Counted from the stretch's first letter, positions 1-8,478 are shown. The stretch is DNA of 64,000 nt from Mycoplasmoides alvi ATCC 29626 (GCF_000701785.1 NZ_JNJU01000001.1:186001-250000); one strand, 5' to 3'. Program-made: numbers and translations. Notes: generated by a model not told the origin, from the letters alone.

Positions 1-323
1 TTAAATTTAAGAATCCATTAAATTCTAAACTTATGGAAGTTCTTGCGATTATTGCATATAATCAACCATGTACTAGACCAAGAATTTCAGAAATTAGAGG
101 TTCTGATTCTGCTCCATTAGTTGACATTTTAATTAATCATGGATTAGTTCAAGAATTGGGTAGAGCTGATACATGAGGACGTCCATTTATTTATTCAGTT
201 ACTGATAAATTTTTTGATTTATTTGGTATATCAACAATAGAAGATTTGCCTAAAATTCAAGAATTTGATATTGAGTCTTTTTCTGAAGGGAACTTTTTTG
301 ATAGTAATCGTTTTGAAGAATAA
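1..323 (+). CDS. scpB: Segregation and condensation protein B, C-terminal part
   Basis: About the last 106 residues are present; the 5' end lies outside the window. ScpB is a winged-helix protein that joins SMC and ScpA in the chromosome condensation complex. The visible part has the conserved stretch LMEVLAIIAYNQPCTR, then SEIRG, LVDILINHGLVQELGR and the WGRPFIYSVT strand, followed by a short acidic tail. One Trp here is TGA. The frame runs from base 3 to a TAA at 321-323. RNase P RNA lies next to it on the other strand, and a shared hairpin separates the two. Confidence 0.93.
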
Positions 324-343
324 AAACTCAACATTAATAAAAT

Positions 344-365
344 AGAGACCCAATTTAGGGTCTCT
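344..365 (-). terminator. Hairpin terminator of the RNase P RNA gene
   Basis: A perfect 8-bp stem (AGAGACCC / GGGTCTCT) with a 6-nt loop lies 8 bases past the mature 3' end of the RNase P RNA. Read on the minus strand it is followed by the T-rich ATTTTATT. It probably also stops scpB transcription from the other side, where it begins 20 bases after the stop codon. Confidence 0.8.
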
Positions 366-372
366 ATACTTT

Positions 373-752
373 GCTATAAGCCATATTCTGTATCCAATTA
401 AGGACGTTAACTATTTATCTACACATTTAAATTATGTAATGTGTCGCAATTTTAATTCATTTCTTAATTTTGCGTTCCCTTACCAACATTTAGGTTTCTC
501 ACTTATGGGGTTTACCAACGTTTCACTATTAATTTTCATTAACACTCGTCTCTGTGGCACTTTATGCAAAATTACCATTATTTATTAATTACTTGAAATT
601 AAAAAACTTTAGGTTATTTGCGCCGTCTTCCTTTTAAAAAGAAGCTAGATTTTATTTATTAAATCTACATAAAAACTACAAGCATCTCAGCTTGTGTGAG
701 CATGGACTTTCCTCTAATGATTGTTAATCATCAGCAGTTAACCGCAAAGCAT
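373..752 (-). ncRNA. rnpB: RNase P RNA (type B)
   Basis: This is the catalytic RNA of RNase P, which trims tRNA 5' leaders. On the minus strand it carries the universal P4-forming elements. Near the 5' end is GAGGAAAGTCCATGCTC (about 700-716). Near the 3' end is ACAGAATATGGCTTATAG (about 376-393). The 5' end pairs with the 3' end (CTTTGC... / ...GCAAAG). Length is about 380 nt, usual for low-GC Gram-positive bacteria and mollicutes. The exact ends are estimated to within a few bases. A hairpin terminator follows. Confidence 0.95.
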
Positions 753-837
753 ACTAATTTTATTATTTTATTTTTATATAAGTTTTAAAATGTGTTTATA
801 TTTTTATTTAAATAAATTTAAAATTATAATTTTTTAT

Positions 838-1512
838 ATGAACTATGGATTAATACTTAATGGTGATTTAGATTTTATTTATTTTAAGAATCACTTAAAT
901 AAAACTTTACGTAAAATGAAATGAATAGGTGTTGATAAAGGAGCTTTAATTGCTTTAAACAACAACATAGATTTATTTGCTTCAATTGGTGATTTTGATT
1001 CAGTTAGTTCTGATGAATTAAAATTGATTAAAAAAAAATCTAATATTTTTATTAAATTTAATTCAAAAAAAGATTACACAGATTTTGAACTAGCTTTAAA
1101 TTGATTATTAAAACAAAAAGATGTTAAATGTGTTAAGGTTTATGGTTGAAATGGAGGAAGAATTGATCAATTACTTGCAAATTTATCTGCATTAACTAAT
1201 GTGAAATATAAATTTTTTGTAAAAAAAATTGAATTTATTGATAAAAACAATTGAGTAAAAATTTATTTGCCTGGAAAATGAACATTAAAACCATTTTCTT
1301 CAATGAAATATGTTGGTTTTTATGCTTTGACATCTATACAAAAATTATCCATATTAAATTTAAAGTATGAATTAAATTCTCAAAACATTCCTAGCGGTAA
1401 AAGTTTTTCTAGTAATGAGTTTTTGCCATCAATAAATGGTAAATTTTCATTTAAATCTGGAATAATTTTGGTTTCACAAACTAAGGATAATTTATCAAAA
1501 GAAAATTATTAA
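838..1512 (+). CDS. thiN: Thiamine pyrophosphokinase
   Basis: This 224-residue protein makes thiamine diphosphate from thiamine and ATP in the cytoplasm. It shows the family's conserved blocks: WIGVDKGA near residue 30, ASIGDFDSVS near 48-57 (the acidic metal/ATP motif), and KDYTDFELAL near 78-87. A basic/hydrophobic C-terminal half forms the thiamine-binding beta sandwich. The frame needs TGA as Trp at several sites, including the middle of the protein. Start is the ATG at 838, with no clear ribosome binding site. I see no TPP riboswitch upstream. TPP-dependent Dxs is encoded elsewhere in the window, so the product has a consumer here. Confidence 0.9.
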
Positions 1513-1524
1513 TTTTAGTTATTT

Positions 1525-2451
1525 TTATTCAACTATATGATTTAAATATTTTTTGCCTTCATCAGTAATTATTCTTCCTTTGTGTGTTTTTTTTATAAAA
1601 TTCATTTTTAAAAGAAGTGGTTCAATTTTAGTTTCAATTGTTAATGGATCAATATCATTTATTAAACATAATGTTTTTAAACCCAAGAATTTATTGCTAA
1701 ACAAAGATTTTAAATATTTAATATCTTGTTTTGTTAAACCAAATCTGTTTATGTTTAATTCTTTCATAATTTCTTCAATCTTCATTCCAGGTTTTGCTAA
1801 TTTATAATCATAAATTGAATTTATTAGTCTTAAAGCTAATCTTGGAACAAATCTAGAACTTTCTGCAATAATTTGAATATCTTTGTTAGTTAATTTTATT
1901 TTTAAATTTTCAGTTATTTTTTCTATAAGAATTTTTAATTCATCTATTGAGTAATAATCAACATTAATTACTATTCCAAATCTATCTTCTAGTGGATTAA
2001 GTATTTTTCCGTAATATGTTGTTGCACCAATTAAAGTAAATTTAGGAATTTTCATTCTTGTTATTTTGCTATTAAATTCTTTTCCAATCACAATATCAAC
2101 ACTAAAATTTTCCATTATAGGGAAGAGAAATTCCATCAACTTTTGATCTAATGCATGAATTTCATCAATAAACAAAATATCATTTTTGTTAATAAGGGAA
2201 AATATATTTAATATTTCACTAATTTTTTGTAAATTATTTGCTTGTATTATTTTTATTTTTGTTTTCAAACAATTTGCAACAATTTTAGCTAAAGTGGTTT
2301 TTCCCACTCCAGCAGGTCCATATAATAAAATATGAGGCAATACTTCATTTTTTATTTTAGAAGCATTAATAAAAGTTTTAAGTTGGGATTTTATGTCATT
2401 TTTTCCTATAAAATCTTCAAAATCACTAAATTCCTTGATGTTCATATTCAT
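1525..2451 (-). CDS. ruvB: Holliday junction branch migration helicase RuvB
   Basis: This 308-residue AAA+ motor drives Holliday junctions through the RuvA tetramer during recombinational repair. Visible are Walker A GPAGVGKTT (residues 45-53), Walker B ILFIDEIHAL (about 92-101), sensor 1 LIGATT, the arginine finger region LEDRFG, and sensor 2 SRFVPRLALR. A C-terminal winged helix follows. It overlaps the end of ruvA by 26 bp, so the two genes are probably translationally coupled. RuvC is not in the window, as is usual in mollicutes. Confidence 0.97.
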   Translation of the reverse strand: MNMNIKEFSDFEDFIGKNDIKSQLKTFINASKIKNEVLPHILLYGPAGVGKTTLAKIVANCLKTKIKIIQANNLQKISEILNIFSLINKNDILFIDEIHALDQKLMEFLFPIMENFSVDIVIGKEFNSKITRMKIPKFTLIGATTYYGKILNPLEDRFGIVINVDYYSIDELKILIEKITENLKIKLTNKDIQIIAESSRFVPRLALRLINSIYDYKLAKPGMKIEEIMKELNINRFGLTKQDIKYLKSLFSNKFLGLKTLCLINDIDPLTIETKIEPLLLKMNFIKKTHKGRIITDEGKKYLNHIVE

Positions 2452-3058
2452 TATTTGCCATTAATTTAATTAGATTAGAAACAATATCTGATACTTCATA
2501 ATTTTCTTCAAATTTAATTTTGTCTATTAATTCAATAATTATTTTTTCATCATAACCAAGTAGTTTTAATGTTGAAATTATTTCAGTTCGATCTACTTCT
2601 TTTAATGTTATTTTTTGATTATCTATTTTGTTTTCATTATTGCCTATTTCATTTAATTCTCAATTTTTTCAGTTATTCATAATTAGATAGGAGGCAATAT
2701 TAGAATTTATTCCCTCTATTTTTTTTAATTCATCTAAATTTTTATTTTTAATTAGTAATTTAATTTTATTTATATCATGATTCATTATTTTCATTGCTGT
2801 TTTAGGACCAATTCCTTGACAATTAATTAATGTTTGAAATCAATCAATTTCTTTAATAGTTTCAAACCCATATAATTCATTTTTTATTTCATTATTTACT
2901 ATTTGGGTTATTTGCTTGCAAAAAATTTTTTTAAATTTGTCAGATACTTTAAAATTATTTTTTTCAATAACATTTATTCAATAAAATTTTGAATTAATTT
3001 GAACATTAATTTTTTTTATTCCAACATAATTTATTTTTGCGATTATTCCTGATAACAT
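2426..3058 (-). CDS. ruvA: Holliday junction DNA-binding protein RuvA
   Basis: This 210-residue protein is the junction-binding partner of RuvB. It starts with the OB-fold segment MLSGIIAKINYVGI. Two helix-hairpin-helix motifs follow: CQGIGPKTAMKIM at about residues 80-92, and IEGINSNIASYLI near 113-125. A linker and a small C-terminal three-helix domain that contacts RuvB complete it. Three of the tryptophans are TGA. The sequence is diverged from Firmicute RuvA, but the motifs and position before ruvB are decisive. Its promoter lies in the palindrome-bearing divergent region at 3060-3320. Confidence 0.93.
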
Positions 3059-3144
3059 TTTTATCCTTTCAAATTATTTTCTATTTATTTAGAGAAGTAT
3101 TTTATTTAATTCTCTCTCACTATATAAAGTTCATAAAAAATAAA

Positions 3145-3275
3145 TTTTGTACAAAAAAGTTTCTAAAATTTTTTAGAAAAAGTGTTTAACACTAAAAACT
3201 AAAAAATTTACTTATTGACTTTAAATGTCCAAATAAGATAAAACTTAAAGGAAATTAAAAATATTTTGTACAAAA
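3145..3275. promoter_or_regulatory. Divergent control region with repeated palindromes
   Basis: The 261-bp gap between ruvA (minus) and the gene at 3320 (plus) holds two copies of the perfect 12-bp palindrome TTTTGTACAAAA, at 3145-3156 and 3264-3275. Between them is a 13-base palindrome, AGTGTTTAACACT (3181-3193). They look like binding sites for a dimeric regulator; no such regulator is known to me for this motif in mollicutes. Centre-to-centre distance of the two copies is 119 bp. Confidence 0.55.
3215..3242 (+). promoter_or_regulatory. Candidate promoter for the 3320-5697 gene block
   Basis: A TTGACT -35 (3215-3220) is followed after 16 bp by GATAAA (3237-3242). Transcription would begin around 3250, just before the second TTTTGTACAAAA palindrome at 3264. 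A repressor bound there would block elongation. The -35 is unusually good for this genome, where most promoters show only a -10. Confidence 0.5.
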
Positions 3276-3319
3276 TTAATTTTTTTTGTAACTAAATATT
3301 ATGGAAAGAGAAAAAAACA

Positions 3320-3694
3320 ATGATAAATAGACTAAGTTTTTTAAACAATAATTATACATCAGCAGAATATCGTCGCTTAGCAGATAAGATTATAAGAAAA
3401 TATCAACACATAAAATTTAGAAGTACAAATGTAAATTCTATAAAAAAATGTTTAGGAGAATACTTACCAATTAATAATAAAAATGTTAACATAAAGGATT
3501 TAACTAAAAAAGATCAAATTTTTATAAATCTTATAGAACGGGCATTGGAAACTTTGAATGAAAAAGACCGTGAAATAATCAAAGATTTTTTTATTAACCA
3601 CAAAAATGCATCTGATAAATTTTATAGTAAACCATGGTTTTATAGATTATTAAATGAAGCTAGTAAAAATTTTTGTGAGTTAATTTTATGATAG
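3320..3694 (+). CDS. Small DNA-binding-like protein, MG284-type, sigma region 4-like
   Basis: This is a 124-residue basic protein with no transmembrane segment. Its C-terminal half reads LETLNEKDREIIKDFF (about 76-91), then a short gap, then WFYRLLNEASKNFCELI. That layout resembles sigma-70 region 4 or ArpU-type regulators, in which the second segment is the recognition helix. The order of this gene, two unknown genes and an acyl carrier protein matches MG284-MG287 as I remember it. Read with TGA as Trp, it ends at the TAG 3692-3694 and overlaps the next gene by 7 bp. A regulatory role is an inference; the family has no assigned function that I know. Confidence 0.72.
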
Positions 3695-4731
3695 TAACTT
3701 ACAATCAAATTTCTTATTCGAACAATTGGGTTTTAAACCCTTTGGATCCAAATGGAGATAAATATTTTGAAGCGAAGTTATATTCATCAAATGTCTACAC
3801 AACTAGTAATTACATTAATTTTGATAATGTAATTTTATTTAGAATAAATAGCATTTTGCCAAATAATTTAATTGTAATGTCTTTTAATATTCCTGAATAT
3901 AGTCAACAAGATATACAATTAATTCCTGTTGATGATATTCAATCAATTGATGATGGTTGAACAGCTTATAGAGCTTTTATTCAAATACCAAAGAATAAAT
4001 TGTCATACACTAATGCTAATTTTCAAAATTTAATTGTTCCTGCAAGTTTAGGATTTGCATGTAATGAAAAACTTCTTTCCAGTATACAAAATCAATTGGA
4101 AACCTATGCATTGAAATCATTTTTAGATGATCTTTATGAAACAAATATCTCATTTGATGTTTCTTTAGATTCATATTTTAAATTTGCAAATAATTATGGA
4201 AGTAGCGAGTTGTATGATATTTTTCCTTCTTCTACAAATGCATTTGGTGAAAAATTTAATTTCTCATGAATTTCAAATTATTATATGAACTTGTCAAAAG
4301 CACAATCAATAGAAAATTTATTCGAAATAACAGCATCAATTCCATTAATTATGTCAAATATGAACTTAAATTTTTATTATCATACACCTAGAAATAGTGG
4401 ATATAAAGTTTTAACATACTCAGAAAAACGCAATTATTCATTAATTGCAAATGAAACACACACAATTTCTTTACCATTTAAAGTCACTTATGATGAAGTT
4501 AAAAAAGAATTAGTTAAGGATTTGCAAAATGGACATAATTTTCTTTTACCAGAAGGGGGAAATGGATATTATGAAATAAATTTTGATATTCAAACTAAAA
4601 ATTCTTATTACAAAATATCAGGAATAAATAATTTTAATTACTTAATTCCATTAAATGATTTAAATAAATTAGATTTTTTTGTATTTAATTATTTTCCAAT
4701 AAATACACTTAATGGATTTACTAGAGTTTAA
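3688..4731 (+). CDS. Conserved mollicute hypothetical protein, MG285-type
   Basis: This is a 347-residue protein of unknown function. It has no signal peptide or membrane segment. It is rich in Asn, Tyr and Phe, and its alternating hydrophobic pattern suggests mostly beta structure. Trp is encoded by TGG at 3727 and by TGA at 3958 and 4267. The start at 3688 overlaps the preceding stop, and the stop is 2 bp before the next start, so the three genes form one operon. By position and size I take it for the MG285 equivalent. No catalytic motif is visible. Confidence 0.72.
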
Positions 4732-4733
4732 TT

Positions 4734-5396
4734 ATGAGCAAAAAAATAAAACAAATTTTACTTTGAATTACAAATGGAATTATGTTATCTACTACAATAA
4801 CCTTAGCAATTATAACAATTGTGTCCACTCAAAAGAAAAATGTAAAGGAAAATAATTTTAATAATAATGAGTCATCTTCTAATTTAAATGATAGTGGCAA
4901 TAATAATAATAATAGTAGTAGTAGTAGTAGTAGTAGTAACAATACCAATACTTCTCAAACTCATTTAAAAGAAGAATATCCAGAATCATCTATTGAATTA
5001 CAAAATTTAACATATCCTTTTGGTAATCCTGATTCATATTGTTATATGTATGCAAATATTCATTCATATTTGTATAACAATCCCGAATGAGATAATTTAA
5101 TTTCATATCAAGCTTTTATACCAAATTCATATAACAATGTAATAAAGTTTGATATAGATCAAAATCTTTTATTTAAAAATATAAAATCATGAATTACTAA
5201 ATCTATTTACCAACACCCATTTTTTAAGAATAAAAACTCAACTATGACATTAGAAATAGATTATAAAGTAAATTACAATGAACAAAATATTTTGTTAAAT
5301 GTATTATGATATTTTGACAATGATTATTCTAAGATTGATAATTTACCAAAAAGATATTGAGATCAAATTATTGTTGAATTAAGTAAAAATGTATAA
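4734..5396 (+). CDS. Membrane-anchored hypothetical protein with Asn/Ser-rich linker, MG286-type
   Basis: This 220-residue protein has an N-terminal membrane anchor (about residues 8-32, a run of Ile, Leu, Thr and Met). A low-complexity spacer of Asn and Ser follows at about 40-75, including eight Ser encoded by eight AGT codons. The C-terminal domain of about 145 residues is rich in Tyr and Asn. There is no lipobox cysteine, so it is probably an uncleaved type II membrane protein with the domain outside. Four Trp are TGA. It is the third gene of the block ending in the acyl carrier protein. The function is unknown. Confidence 0.72.
4899..4937 (+). repeat. Trinucleotide repeats (AAT)5(AGT)8 inside a gene
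   Basis: Five AAT units (4899-4913) are followed by eight perfect AGT units (4914-4937), in frame, giving Asn5-Ser8. Slippage would change linker length without a frameshift. Confidence 0.95.
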
Positions 5397-5405
5397 TGCT
5401 ATAAT

Positions 5406-5427
5406 AAACATGTTATAAAACATGTTT
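5406..5427 (+). terminator. Hairpin between the MG286-type gene and the acyl carrier protein
   Basis: A perfect 9-bp stem AAACATGTT / AACATGTTT with loop ATAA is followed closely by GGTTTTTT. It begins 10 bases after a stop codon and looks like a weak or attenuating terminator. It could reduce read-through into the acyl carrier protein gene. The whole stem is also a near palindrome and could instead be an operator. Confidence 0.5.
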
Positions 5428-5454
5428 AAGGGTTTTTTAAATTTTATAAATTTT

Positions 5455-5697
5455 ATGGTACTAGAACAATTAAAAAATATTATTAAAGAAAAACAATTAA
5501 AAGTTAATATAAATGATGATATATTAAATGTTGATTTTAAAGAATTAGGTTTAGATTCATTGGATACTTTTTCAGTTATTGTGAGTCTTGAAGAATATTT
5601 TAATGTTCAATTGACTGATGAAGTAATGATGTCATTAAGAACTATTAATGATCTTGTTTCGGCCTTTGAAAATTTAATAAATAAAGAAAAAAAATAA
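5455..5697 (+). CDS. acpP: Acyl carrier protein
   Basis: This 80-residue four-helix carrier holds acyl chains on a phosphopantetheine arm. The attachment Ser lies in ELGLDSLDTF (about residues 32-41), and the typical helix IIVSLEEYFNVQ-like segment follows. I chose the ATG at 5455 because MVLEQLKNIIKEK matches the normal ACP start. The earlier ATG at 5422 would lie inside a hairpin and add 11 Phe/Asn-rich residues. Mycoplasmas lack fatty acid synthesis, so the partner is uncertain. PlsY, which uses acyl phosphate, is also encoded in the window. It corresponds in position to MG287. Confidence 0.9.
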   Translation: MVLEQLKNIIKEKQLKVNINDDILNVDFKELGLDSLDTFSVIVSLEEYFNVQLTDEVMMSLRTINDLVSAFENLINKEKK

Positions 5698-6133
5698 ATT
5701 ATTTTGCATAATTTAGTTTACAAACTTATGCATAAATGATTATATATTTTAGTTAACTTAAAAATATTTAATAAAATGTGTAATTTTTAGTTTTTTCTAT
5801 TATTTTATAGAATTTAGACTTAAAAATGTATCATATTTACTTAAAAAATTATTTTTTAAGCAAAAAATTTTATAAGAAACTTTTATGTCTATTTCTTAAA
5901 TTATTTATATAAATTTAATTTAATGCTTGTTTTAATAAAGATGCTATTAAAACATAGCGATAAAGAATAACTTAATTATTTAAAATTATGTTAGAATTAA
6001 TTGAATTTTTAATTGTATTATGTATTACATAAGAATGTAAATTATTCCAACTGAACCGTTTTGAATTAAGGTTAAAATTTTAAATAGCATTTTTTGCTTG
6101 CCTTATGAACGAGTCTATTTTGGAGGGTATGAA
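5698..6133 (+). other. 436-bp noncoding region with three hairpins before rplU
   Basis: No gene is visible here. Three inverted repeats stand out. The first is TGCATAA / TTATGCA at 5705-5732, just after acpP. The second is a 9-bp perfect stem, CTTAAAAAA / TTTTTTAAG, at 5840-5860. The third is an 8-bp perfect stem, GTTTTAAT / ATTAAAAC, at 5929-5953, extendable with one bulge to about 12 bp (5925-5958). The first two may terminate acpP transcription. The third sits about 175 bases before the rplU start and could belong to an autoregulatory L21 leader like those of Firmicutes, but I cannot match it to that family. Confidence 0.5.
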
Positions 6134-6433
6134 ATGTTTGCTGTTGTGATGTGTGGTTCTAAGCAATATTTAATTCATGAAAAAGATGAGATATATGTTG
6201 AAAAAATTAAAGCAGATGTTGGTAGTGAAATTGTTATTGACAAAGTTTTAATGATTGATAATAGAATTGGAAAACCTTATTTGGAAAATGCTAAGGTTGT
6301 TTGTCTTGTTGAAAAACAAGGAAAACAAAAAAAAATTAATGTCATCAAGCATATTAGTCAAAAACATCACTTAAAAAAATATGGTCATCGTCAACCATAC
6401 ACAAAATTGAAAGTTATTTCTATTAAAGGTTAA
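6134..6433 (+). CDS. rplU: 50S ribosomal protein L21
   Basis: This 99-residue ribosomal protein binds 23S rRNA domain I. It shows the family pattern MFAVVMCGSKQYLI at the start, then DKVLMI, and the signature HLKKYGHRQPYTKLKV near the C-terminus. The ATG at 6134 is set by the Shine-Dalgarno TGGAGGG at 6121-6127; an in-frame ATG at 6104 would put that site inside the gene. It is first in the operon L21-Prp-L27, and the stop is 3 bases before the prp start. Confidence 0.97.
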   Translation: MFAVVMCGSKQYLIHEKDEIYVEKIKADVGSEIVIDKVLMIDNRIGKPYLENAKVVCLVEKQGKQKKINVIKHISQKHHLKKYGHRQPYTKLKVISIKG

Positions 6434-6436
6434 CCA

Positions 6437-6745
6437 ATGCTTTCAGTTACATTTTACCCGGGTGGTATTAAAATTGAGGGTCATGCTTTATTTAGTCCTA
6501 AAGGTGAAGATATTGTGTGTGCCGCTATAAGTGGAATTGTATTTGGTGGAATAAATTGATTTGAGCAAAAAAATATTAAAGTTGTTTCAGATCAAGAAAA
6601 TGATTTTTTTTTATGTGAATTGCAAAATAGTGATTTGCAAAATTTAGTGGCCATGCAAGTTATTCAAACACAAATTCAGGCAATTGCTAAGTTATATCCT
6701 AAACATGTTATAATTTTAGGTTCTTCACAAAAAATCAATTTATAA
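6437..6745 (+). CDS. prp: Ribosomal-processing cysteine protease Prp
   Basis: This 102-residue cysteine protease (YsxB family) removes the N-terminal extension of L27. The catalytic dyad is visible: His in EGHALFSP (residue 16) and Cys in EDIVCAAISG (about 28). Its usual place is between rplU and rpmA, and the substrate motif is present in the neighbouring L27. There is one TGA Trp. Start is the ATG at 6437, four bases after the L21 stop. Confidence 0.93.
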
Positions 6746-6759
6746 ATATGAGGTTGTTT

Positions 6760-7074
6760 ATGAAAGATTTTAACAATATAAAGATTTGATTCAATATAGA
6801 TTTACAATATTTTGCCTCTAAAAAAGGTGTTGGTTCGACCAAAAATGGGCGCGATTCTAATCCAAAATTTTTAGGTGCTAAGTTGGCTGATGGTCAATTG
6901 GCAAAGTCAGGGCAGATTATTTATCGGCAAAGAGGTAATGTCATTTGGCCTGGAAAAAATGTTGGTCAAGGAAAAGATGATACATTGTTTGCAATGTCTT
7001 CTGGCGTGGTTAAATACACAAAGTTTGGAAAAAATAAAACTAAGGTTAGTGTTATAGAAGTTAAGATTAAATAA
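6760..7074 (+). CDS. rpmA: 50S ribosomal protein L27 with cleavable N-terminal extension
   Basis: Mature L27 begins at [15 protein letters not shown], whose N-terminus reaches the peptidyl transferase centre. Here it follows an 18-residue leader ending DLQYF, matching the Prp cleavage motif (after the Phe). The body has [10 protein letters not shown] and [12 protein letters not shown]-like segments (here [12 protein letters not shown]). I chose the ATG at 6760 because GAGG lies at 6750-6753; an in-frame ATG at 6748 is possible. Total length is 104 residues, with the leader about twice the length in Staphylococcus. Confidence 0.95.
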
Positions 7075-7082
7075 TTTTTGTA

Positions 7083-7589
7083 ATGATTTATTCTTATTAT
7101 GGTTTTGGACAAGGAAAAACTTCAGCATTAAATGGTTTGTGTTTAAGAGCAATTGCTTCAAAAAAATCAATTTTGTATATTAGATTTTTTAAGGGAATCA
7201 GAAGTAGTGAAGATAAAATCCTTGAAGCTTTAGGTGTAAAGATTCATCTTTTTCAAACTACAAATCATTTTATTTGAACCAAAAATGATATTGAAAAAAA
7301 TAAAATTATTAATGAAGCACAGACTGCATTAAATTTTTTAAAAAAAGAATATAAAAATTTTGATTATTTATTTTTAGATGAAATCATTGATTTAGTTACA
7401 AATAAAATTTTAAGTTCAAAAGATTTTTGCGATTTTTTAAAAATTATAAGCAAAGATCGTTATGTTTTTATTTCGGGTCATTATATGGATGAAGAAATTT
7501 CTAAGATTTCTAGTGTTTTAACACATATGGAAAAGAAAAAACATCATTATGATTTAGGTATTTCGTCTAAAAAATTTATTGATTATTAA
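7083..7589 (+). CDS. CobO/BtuR-type corrinoid adenosyltransferase family protein
   Basis: This 168-residue P-loop protein aligns along its whole length with the BtuR/CobO/CobP family, which transfers adenosine from ATP to cobalt(I) corrinoids. The P-loop is [14 protein letters not shown] (about 5-18), followed by LYIRFFKG (family QFIKG), FDYLFLDEI (family VVLDEL), VFISGHY (family IITGR) and the end [17 protein letters not shown] (family KHAFDAGVKAQMGIDY). It sits between rpmA and nfo, 8 and 5 bases from its neighbours, so it is co-transcribed with them. In M. genitalium these neighbours adjoin directly. No B12 enzyme is visible nearby, so the real substrate is open. Confidence 0.82.
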
Positions 7590-7594
7590 AATTT

Positions 7595-8449
7595 ATGAAA
7601 AATAAAGAAATTATTATTGGATCTCATGTTTCAATGAAAGCTCCTGATTATTTATTGGGTAGTGTTAAAGAAGCTATAAGTTATAATGCAAATGCTTTTA
7701 TGATCTATAATGGTCCACCTCAATCCTCAAAACGTTCACCATTATCTGAATTAAAAATTAATGAAGCATGAAGTTTAATGCAAAGTTTTAATTTATCAAA
7801 AGAAAATATTATTGTACATGCTCCATATATAATCAATCTATCATCTATTGATGAATCTAAACGTGCTTTTGGTATTGATTTTTTAATAAATGAAATTAAT
7901 CGATCAAATTCAATTGGTGCAAAATATATTGTTTTACACCCAGGAAGTGCTGTTAAAACAACACCAAAAATTGCAATAATGAATTTGCAAAAAAGTTTAA
8001 ATGAAGTTTTAAAAAAAACACACAATGTTATTGTATGTCTTGAAACAATGGCTGGAAAAGGAAATGAAATTGGAAAAAATTTTTATGAATTAAAATCTAT
8101 TTTGAATGGAATAATGCAAAAAGACAGAGTTGGTATTTGCTTTGATACTTGTCATGTAAGCGATGCAGGTTATGATTTATCTAATCTTGAAAATGTTTTA
8201 TGTGAATTTAATAAATATATTTCTATAAAAAAAATAAAATTGGTTCATTTAAATGACTCCTTAAATCCAATTGGTTCTAAAAAAGATAGACATGCAAATA
8301 TTGGCAAAGGTTCTATTGGTATTAACTCATTAGTAAACATAATTAAGCACAAAAATTTTGCAAATATTCCATTTATTTTAGAAACACCTTATGTAGATAA
8401 ATTACCACCATACAAAAAGGAAATAGAATTACTCTTTAGTTTTCTTTAA
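7595..8449 (+). CDS. nfo: Endonuclease IV (apurinic/apyrimidinic endonuclease)
   Basis: This 284-residue TIM-barrel enzyme cuts DNA 5' to abasic sites in base excision repair. Its three-zinc site residues can be seen in order: GSHVSM near the N-terminus, [54 protein letters not shown] and LETPYVD. It starts 5 bases after the preceding gene. Trp as TGA is rare in this protein. It corresponds in position to MG235. Confidence 0.97.
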
Positions 8450-8466
8450 AGGAGTAATAATTAAGT

Positions 8467-8472
8467 TATAAT
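8467..8472 (+). promoter_or_regulatory. -10 element giving a near-leaderless fur-like mRNA
   Basis: A perfect TATAAT lies only 6 bases before the ATG at 8479. Transcription would start at or within a few bases of the start codon, leaving no room for a Shine-Dalgarno sequence. Confidence 0.6.
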
Positions 8473-8478
8473 AAAATT

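Noticed and set aside
760-837. TPP riboswitch upstream of thiamine pyrophosphokinase
   Set aside because: The 80-bp A/T-only leader lacks the conserved CUGAGA and related THI-box elements.
5422-5454. Earlier ATG start for the acyl carrier protein
   Set aside because: It falls inside the 3' arm of a hairpin, adds an unusual Phe-rich leader, and the family start fits the ATG at 5455.
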